In this document: positions 57,715 through 64,000 of the stretch, piece after piece | Layout: every line of letters begins with the position of its first letter | Numbering within the stretch: position 1 is the stretch's first letter | Assembly: GCF_007655135.1 (NCBI RefSeq) | Contig: NC_045129.1 | Coordinates: forward strand, 2,108,001 to 2,172,000 | Reading direction: 5' to 3' | Length of the DNA stretch: 64,000 bases | Origin: Punica granatum | Taxonomy: Eukaryota; Streptophyta; Magnoliopsida; Myrtales; Lythraceae | The notes under the pieces: generated by a model | Told to the model about the DNA's origin: nothing | What the model saw: the letters and a program-made list of their open reading frames with translations, nothing else | Database searches by the model: none | Program-made: the position numbers and the translations under genes

Positions 57715-58689
57715 ATCGATAGAGGAAATTTATAACATAAGATGTATAAATATTGAACAGTTGTAGCTTCCTTTTTCTTTCTCAACAAATATATTATAAT
57801 TGCGGTTTGAGCTTCATACATGATCTTTACTAAATTTCCAAGTTTTCTATTAGAATAGAAAATTTTCTCCTGTTAACATGCAGAGTGACGTCAATCAATT
57901 ATCATCAAACTTATCAGTTAAAGGGCCCAACCTCCGAAGACGGGCCTGAAGATTGGATTTGAGATCAGGCTTTCCATGGTTGGCCCAGACATCGGCCCAC
58001 AAGGCCAACCGCGAAAGAACGATTGGTGAGTTTTGTAATTTATTCATAAAGAAAATATACATAGAAGTTACTATTCATTACAAATATTAAAAGGTACATA
58101 CTAATGGAGGGCTCGACCGAACCGGTGCGGAAATGGTTATGTCAGCCATCTCTGGTAATGTCGGAATTAGATGATTTATCATGTTGACTTGAAGAAGAGT
58201 AGTAGGTCGGTATGTAAACCCCAGAAGTTAAAGTTGGAAATTACAGATGGATCCCATAGTTGATAGTATAGTAATCCAGAGTTTTTCAAGCGAGTGATGA
58301 GAAAGAAATGATATATGCTGGTTTGAACTAATAAAGGGCAAAAAAAAAAAGGGTTCCCGGTTTTTTTTTTTTTTTTTTGAGGCAAAAATTCAATATGAAA
58401 TGGGACAGTCTTCGTCGTCCTGTTGATATTAATGTACTTCCTTCCCATTTTCAGCCGGCGGCGACTTTTGCCGGCTCAATGCAGCGAATGAGGCGAGTGG
58501 GGGACACTGAGATTCTGTGTCATGGGCACAAGTTTTCAACATTCACTTTATCTGCTTATTAAATTTTAAAATTTAAAAATCGAACCAAGGACGAATTATG
58601 AGATGATCGATAAATTACGCTATCAATGAATGAAGTCTTCTTACGATGCAAGAGTCTCCGCGTTTGATGTTGGAATTGAATTCTACCCC

Positions 58690-58960
58690 ACTCCATTTCA
58701 GTTTATTTTTCTCTCCATTCAATAATATAATCATTTTTTTTATAATTTATTAATAATTTTTTTCACATATTTTCTCATAATAATTATTATAATTAATTTT
58801 TTAATAATAAATTCTTTCATTTACCTTTACATTCATGTCTACATAATCATTATTATTTTATTTTTTTCAATCATTTAATAATAAATACTCACATTTACTA
58901 TTTTCTAATCATTATTATAATTAATTTTTTAATAATAAATTCTTTAATTACTTATTTTGT
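58690..58960. repeat. AT-rich repeat with internal duplication
   Basis: TATAATTAATTTTTTAATAA occurs near 58788 and again near 58917, followed both times by TAAATTCTTT. The block resembles the right arm of the foldback at 59246-59775, where a variant appears near 59637. Confidence 0.55.
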
Positions 58961-59245
58961 CCTTTATAGGTAGAGTAAAATGCAGTAAAATCATACTCCA
59001 CAATCAAACGATAGCTCCGATTACATGAAAATACATATTTGTTGGATAAATCATGCATGAACTACTATCATATAGTTTCGGAGGTACGCACGTCTGAGTA
59101 GATGTTTGTTTCAATTTGCAATTATTGAAACTTTCTTAACAAAGATCGGAAGCGACGTACGAACCTATTTGTTTTCTCTCTTCGAAAATAATCAGAAAAG
59201 AAAAAAGAATCAACATATGGGTCCATCTGAATTAGTGATCCAACT

Positions 59246-59775
59246 CATCTTGATTTTATTTAATGATTGTAAGTATTGACAAAATATATTAAAATGTGAT
59301 AATATATACGTATATGTATATAGATGTGAAAGTAGATATGAAATTTATTAATTACGAAAAATTGCGAGTGAGAAATTATTATTAAACGGAAGAAAAAGGA
59401 CAAAACAACAATAATTATGTTGTTAAATATGTGAAAGAATAGGATTAAGTTGGGTAAAAAGTTGGATTATTACTTAGAAAACAAACGAAGTGGGCTTTGT
59501 TTAGTTTTTAAATAAAATATCTTACTTAATCAGCCCAATTATATTCTTCATAAATTCAACAACACAATTATTATTCATTTACTTTTTTTTTTTAATTTAA
59601 TAATAAATTTTTTCACATATATTTTTTAATCATTTTTATAATTAATTTTTTACCAATAAATTCCTCGTACACTTTCACATTTATATATATGTATATATAC
59701 GCATATATATTCTCATACATCAATATATTGATCAACACTTACAATCATTATATAAAATCAAGCTGAGGTGAACCA
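59246..59775. mobile_element. Large foldback element, about 530 bp
   Basis: Almost the whole segment is an imperfect inverted repeat around about 59508. CTTGATTTTATTTAATGATTG at the left pairs with the complement of CAATCATTATATAAAATCAAG at the right, with ATATATACGTATATG versus its counterpart, ATGTGAAAGT, and an inner GTTGTTAAAT / ATTCAACAAC pair. No ORF. Confidence 0.65.
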
Positions 59776-61797
59776 TTATCCAACTTGAAAACCGAAAGCA
59801 AGCTTAGTAATTTCGAGGGATAAACTATTCGTCATTCACCGTCGAATAATATCACATGAACAATGCAATGGAGTCTTTTCGTGCTCATATAAGATTCTAT
59901 TCCTTGTTCGAGCAATTAGTTCCTAGGTCCTAAATAACCGCAAATTCCCGTCGGACGACATTTTTTTGGAGATCCTTGTCCTCAAATTCTGTAGCGTAGA
60001 TATAGATTTGCAAACTACAAAATTATGCTGATGATGCAGAGATGTTTCTTCTCAGAATTTTCAAGATATATATCTTCTCAACTGAGATATCCTCATAAGC
60101 ATGAATAGGGATGAGGCAAATGAATTTGGTCAAAACTGCAGCATATTAATTGCAAAAGACAGTCCATTTGAAAAGGACGGAAAACATCGACATCAGAAAA
60201 ACTCTTCTTTTTGCCGTTTACTGTCATTTTTAATGCAGGTCTTGCTCATCAGCTTCAACCGCCCCCCTTTGGTATGTTAATGGCAAAAACACCAGCTAGC
60301 CTCCACAGTCCACTGTCCCTGTATACGTCTATAATATCAATATGCATATATGTCCACAAACACAACATATATATCTAAATCAATTGCCCAGATTTTGCCT
60401 TTTATACTTCTTTCGAATTGGACAACCTGTCCTACTATATTCTACAAAGAAAATTGATGCTCATACATACATCAAATTTACTCATTGTTGTCCAAATTAG
60501 TTGGCACCAAAGTCGTGTAAGGATCAAACCATGAGCATCAATTTTCGAGTGCTTCATTTTGCTTTGATTTGAAAAACATGAAGATTTGGAATATATGAAG
60601 AGCCGATGTCTGTAACGAATACATGGAAATGATGTCTCTTCCTACAGAAGGACGTTATTGTTTAAAAAAAAAAAAAAAAAAACTTGGCATACTGCTCCTA
60701 GCATCTCTAGTGAAAAGGCCCGTGCTTATATCTCGTTTGCTCTCATGACTCCTTGGAAGAATTGTGCGCATATATTACTAGAAAAAGAAGTCCGCGCATC
60801 GTCCCAAAGTAATTTTGTAAAAAAAATTATATATGAATTATTATTTTAATTATATAATTTTTGAAATTTGAAATTTTTTGAGTTTATACATATTTTTATT
60901 TAAAATATAATGTTAACTAATATTTTTCAATCTCTTAATAACTATAACTATATCATATGATTAATTTGAGATTAAAATCACGTTGAATTAATTAAATATT
61001 TATTCTAAGAATAGGTAGAGATCTACAAAAGAGCAATAGCAAGATACAAATTTAAGAAAATATGGACTCATGGAACATTATGTTACAGTTTAGCGTGCTA
61101 TAGTAAAATCGAGAGTTCGTTTAACAAAATTTTATAGTCTTTTTTCCGATTAAATTTTAATTTTTACTTAAATAACGTGAATTTAATTTATTGAAGACAA
61201 ATCATTTTCATTTCGCAGAGTTATGATTAATTTTTCTAATTTAGAACATTCACAATTCATGTCACATTGATGTGTAATTTGAAGATTGTTGAGTTTGTCA
61301 AATATATTAAATTATTGGGAATATGGATTGTAATATGATATTTACATGATTGGTATGTGAAATAAATTGATGGCAAAGCAATGTAAATTTACAATAAAAC
61401 CTTTGATTTTTTCGCATTACAAATGTGAGAAGTGGGCATAAGGGGGAATATATTGGCTTCTTCACATTAATTACTAAGGTGGGGCCACCTTCATAATCTA
61501 ACAATACCATGTGTGAAGATAAGAAAGTTTTTCCCTTGAGCCGTTGTTTTTCTTTTCTTTAGGAGGGAAATCCAATTCAGAGAGGAAATAGTTTAGTGAT
61601 CTACTTCTCGCGTGATGATCAAGAGACAAGCATAATAGGATAAAGACAGACAAGCATCGGGGTGTAGTTGTAATTTCATCAAGAAGTGCCGGGGCATACC
61701 TGTCATTTCAACCAAAACCTATTACAATTTTTTTTTAAAGGAAATATATGGGAAATCAAATGTTCCTTTTTCGTGCAACATTGTTGTATATGGGAAA

Positions 61798-61800
<3 letters not shown>

Positions 61801-61834
<34 letters not shown>
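61801..61834. repeat. (GA)n microsatellite upstream of LUG
   Basis: A GA run of about 34 nt on the plus strand, 445 nt before the LUG start codon. Unlike the other genes here, the purine strand is the sense strand. A (TCC)n stretch (about 61890-61913) follows. Leu-Ser and Glu runs in minus-strand ORFs derive from these repeats. Confidence 0.8.
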
Positions 61835-61835
<1 letters not shown>

Positions 61836-62278
61836 TACGGATTCGCATGACTTGGAGGGCAAGCTGTGCGACTGCAACAACGCCACCTTCTTCTTCCTCC
61901 TCCTCCTCCTCCTCTACTTGATACATTTTTCTGCCCTGATCCATTTTCGTTATCGGCCATGGAAGCATTCTCTCTGAGCTGCTGCACTTGCATGGAAGCT
62001 TCTCTTGCTCTGTGCCGGTAGGAACTGACATCGTCACGCGGCATTTAAATCCCCAAAACCGTTTTGTCGTCCCTCTGCTGAGAAGGAAACGTATCATCAG
62101 CAGCAATCATCGAGAAGGCGGCGGCCCGACTGGGTTCAGAGGGAAATGTGATTTTTTCCGTACAGTAATTTCGCTCATCAATGTCCCATTTGCTGGTGGG
62201 GCAGGGGGTTGCTTCCCTAAAGGATTCCGAGTGATTTTTAGCTTTGGAAGTTTCCGTTCGTCGACACGACAGCCAGCC

Positions 62279-63900
62279 ATGTCTCAGACCAACTGGGAGG
62301 CCGATAAAATGTGAGCTTTCATGCTGGGTTGCCGGGCTCTGCGACAATATCTCTTGGCTTGTGATTTGTTTGCCTTCGCTCCTTCTGTTTCCGTTTGCCA
62401 TGGTCGTCTCAGTGTTCTTTCACGTTGAATGTTTTTCTTATTCATATTCTGTATCTGATTCTAGCCCACTAAGTCTCCTAACATTTGGGAGCATAGTTTG
62501 GGAGAGTCGTTCCTAGAGGAGAACAACCATGTTTTTCACCCTAACGCTCTTGCTAAGCTTGCTCTGTGAACTTCACTTTCTGTCTGTCCTCTCTTTGAAT
62601 ATTCAGGAGTTAACTCTGTTGCTAAGGAGATTGATAAGGTTTTCTTTCTTGAGCTTCTGTATATTGCATAGTCGAGTTTTGGAGATTTTGGGATCATTTG
62701 TTAGTCGTCCTGGGAGATTATCCCTTTTCTCGTCATTGGTTTTTCAGATTAAACAGAATAATTTCAAGATTTGTTTTTTTTGGTAGGGTAGGAGAATTTC
62801 AAGATTAGACCCGGAAATGTGCCCTTCTAAATACTGTAGAATTTAGTGAAGTATGGACCACTAAATTCCTTGTTTTCTAAGAATAACACAAAAGCCAAAT
62901 CTGAATCCATGCGCTCCCAAGGCCGTGGAACGAGGGTAGCGTATGCCCATCAAGTTCGAGCGGCATTGCCATGGACAGTCCAGTAACTTGAATTCGAGCA
63001 CACAACTAGTTGGATTGTTTTCTAGCTTGTTTTCTTCCTCAAATTAATGGAACTACGGTCCTTGCTACTTACTTGTCTTCCTCGGATACAAATAAGAATC
63101 TTGGATGTGGGTCCTTGTTATTGGTGGGTGGATCTGTTAGAATATTATATTAGGAGCGCAGGACTTGGCGACAGTATGTAGAATTTGCAGGCCTGTGGCG
63201 CTTGTCTTTGTGGACAGAGCACTTCTTGGTACCATTGGAAAATTACTGGATCAGACATATCTTTCAGATATAGCCTTTGCCCTGTCTTCCTTGATAAGAG
63301 ATTTTGGATCGGGTCAGACATGTCTTGAAAATATCTCCATGCCATTGACTCCCATAGTCGACAAGTCCAACTGCTGTAGTTTACATTGACTGTGGATTGA
63401 ATCGAGTATGAGATAATGGCGGACTTTAAAAACTCATGTTTAATTCCGTCTTGCAGTTGCAGTGATATTATGTTATTTGGAATGTTGTGTTCATCCTTTC
63501 TCCTCCGTTTGAATCTACTTTATCTTGTTTTTAGTGAAACAAGACGAACTAGCAAACTGAATATACAGCATTTTCTCTCGAGCAGGTTAGACATATATAT
63601 ACATGACTACTTTGTGAAAAGGAATCTGCATGCTACAGCAAGGGCATTTCAAGCTGAAAGCAGAATTCCAAGGGATCCTGTCGGTAAGATCAGACCAAAT
63701 AAATGTCTAGGAAACTAATAATTTTGATCCACTCTTAAATTTGTTAGTTTAGCGATTTTGATGTTGCTCTTTTATGTGTATGTTTCTCAGCTATTGATAC
63801 TCGTGGAGGTTTTTTGATGGAATGGTGGTCCGTCTTTTGGGATGTATTTGTTGCCAGAACTAATGAGAAACACCATGAGTTCGCTGCATCTCCCATTCAG
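62279..63900 (+). CDS. LUG: Transcriptional corepressor LEUNIG-type, N-terminal part (runs off window)
   Basis: Groucho/Tup1-like plant corepressor. LUG binds SEUSS through its N-terminal LUFS domain and represses targets such as floral homeotic genes. Three exons are visible: 62279-62310, 63586-63683 and 63791-63900. They join in frame (32+98+110 nt = 80 codons) with GT..AG borders, and the last ends in a GTGCAT donor. The start [11 protein letters not shown] is the LUG signature. The LisH motif follows ([20 protein letters not shown]), then [20 protein letters not shown]. The Q-rich region and WD40 repeats would lie beyond 64000. Intron 1 is 1275 nt. Substitutions such as IDTRGGFLM where LUG has IDAPGGFLF suggest a diverged paralogue. 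Confidence 0.88.
62311..63585 (+). other. LUG intron 1
   Basis: A 1275-nt intron opening GTGAGC and closing TCTCGAGCAG. T-rich, with several short ORFs that are not supported as genes. Confidence 0.75.
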
Positions 63901-64000
63901 GTGCATTTCACGACATTTCCTAGAGTTCTGAGTGTAAGCTCTGGTAGTATAAAAATGTTTTCCAGCCTTTTGTTTTATCTAGTAAATGAAAATGAAAAAA

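Larger units (their letters stand above)
51921..61700. other. Repeat-rich 9.8-kb intergenic region
   Basis: No protein gene recognised. It contains three short tandem duplications (52367-52715, 53827-53952, 55710-56011), a long-TIR element with a SINE in its core (52975-54004), a SINE split by a Tourist-like MITE (about 56072-56442), a second SINE family copy (57524-57714), and AT-rich related repeats with a large foldback (58690-59775). TA microsatellites lie at 52858-52875 and 55246-55260. Confidence 0.6.

Noticed and set aside
61703..62106. Two minus-strand ORFs of 113-116 codons upstream of LUG
   Set aside because: Dominated by Glu, Gly and Leu-Ser runs from GA and TCC repeats; no domain, and they lie in the LUG leader or promoter.

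Overview
The window is nuclear DNA from a eudicot plant. Evidence: intron-bearing genes with GT..AG junctions, plant-only families (DELLA/GRAS, G2-like MYB, E-class PPR, LRR receptor kinase, LEUNIG), AT-rich intergenic DNA full of microsatellites, and nested plant transposons. I cannot name the species from sequence alone. Seven protein genes are supported; an eighth orphan exon and one short ORF are possible.

Layout, left to right. RPT6 (26S proteasome ATPase, minus strand, nine exons, 2078-4785) stands head to head with an intronless GDP-fucose transporter GFT1 (6257-7282, plus). After 5.9 kb of AT-rich DNA comes an intronless DELLA/GRAS gene (13172-15571, plus). It carries an in-frame internal tandem duplication of half its GRAS domain and a degenerate DELLA motif. 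Convergent with it, 6.3 kb away, is an EARLY FLOWERING MYB-type G2-like factor, EFM (21835-24781, minus, four exons). From 24.8 to 42.4 kb no protein gene is visible. That stretch holds an LTR retroelement (28805-33564) carrying three Tourist-like insertions, SINE copies, a foldback element and a LINE fragment. The CRR21-type PPR gene (42878-45457, plus) converges on an LRR receptor-like pseudokinase related to At2g26730 (47491-51713, minus, three exons); an unidentified exon (46199-46597, minus) lies between them. Another 10.5 kb of repeats leads to the first three exons of a LEUNIG-type corepressor (62279-63900, plus), which runs off the right edge.

How the genes relate. There is no operon-like logic. 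DELLA and EFM both belong to pathways that tune growth and flowering, and LEUNIG is a developmental corepressor, but their proximity may be chance. CRR21 acts in chloroplast RNA editing, GFT1 in Golgi glycosylation, and RPT6 in proteolysis (DELLA proteins are themselves proteasome substrates).

The most unusual object is the DELLA gene. A 742-bp segment was duplicated in tandem through a 4-bp CTGA microhomology. This alone would shift the frame, but a single C missing near the end of the first copy makes the unit 741 bp and keeps one 799-codon ORF open. The copies are otherwise identical, so either the event is very recent or it is an assembly product.
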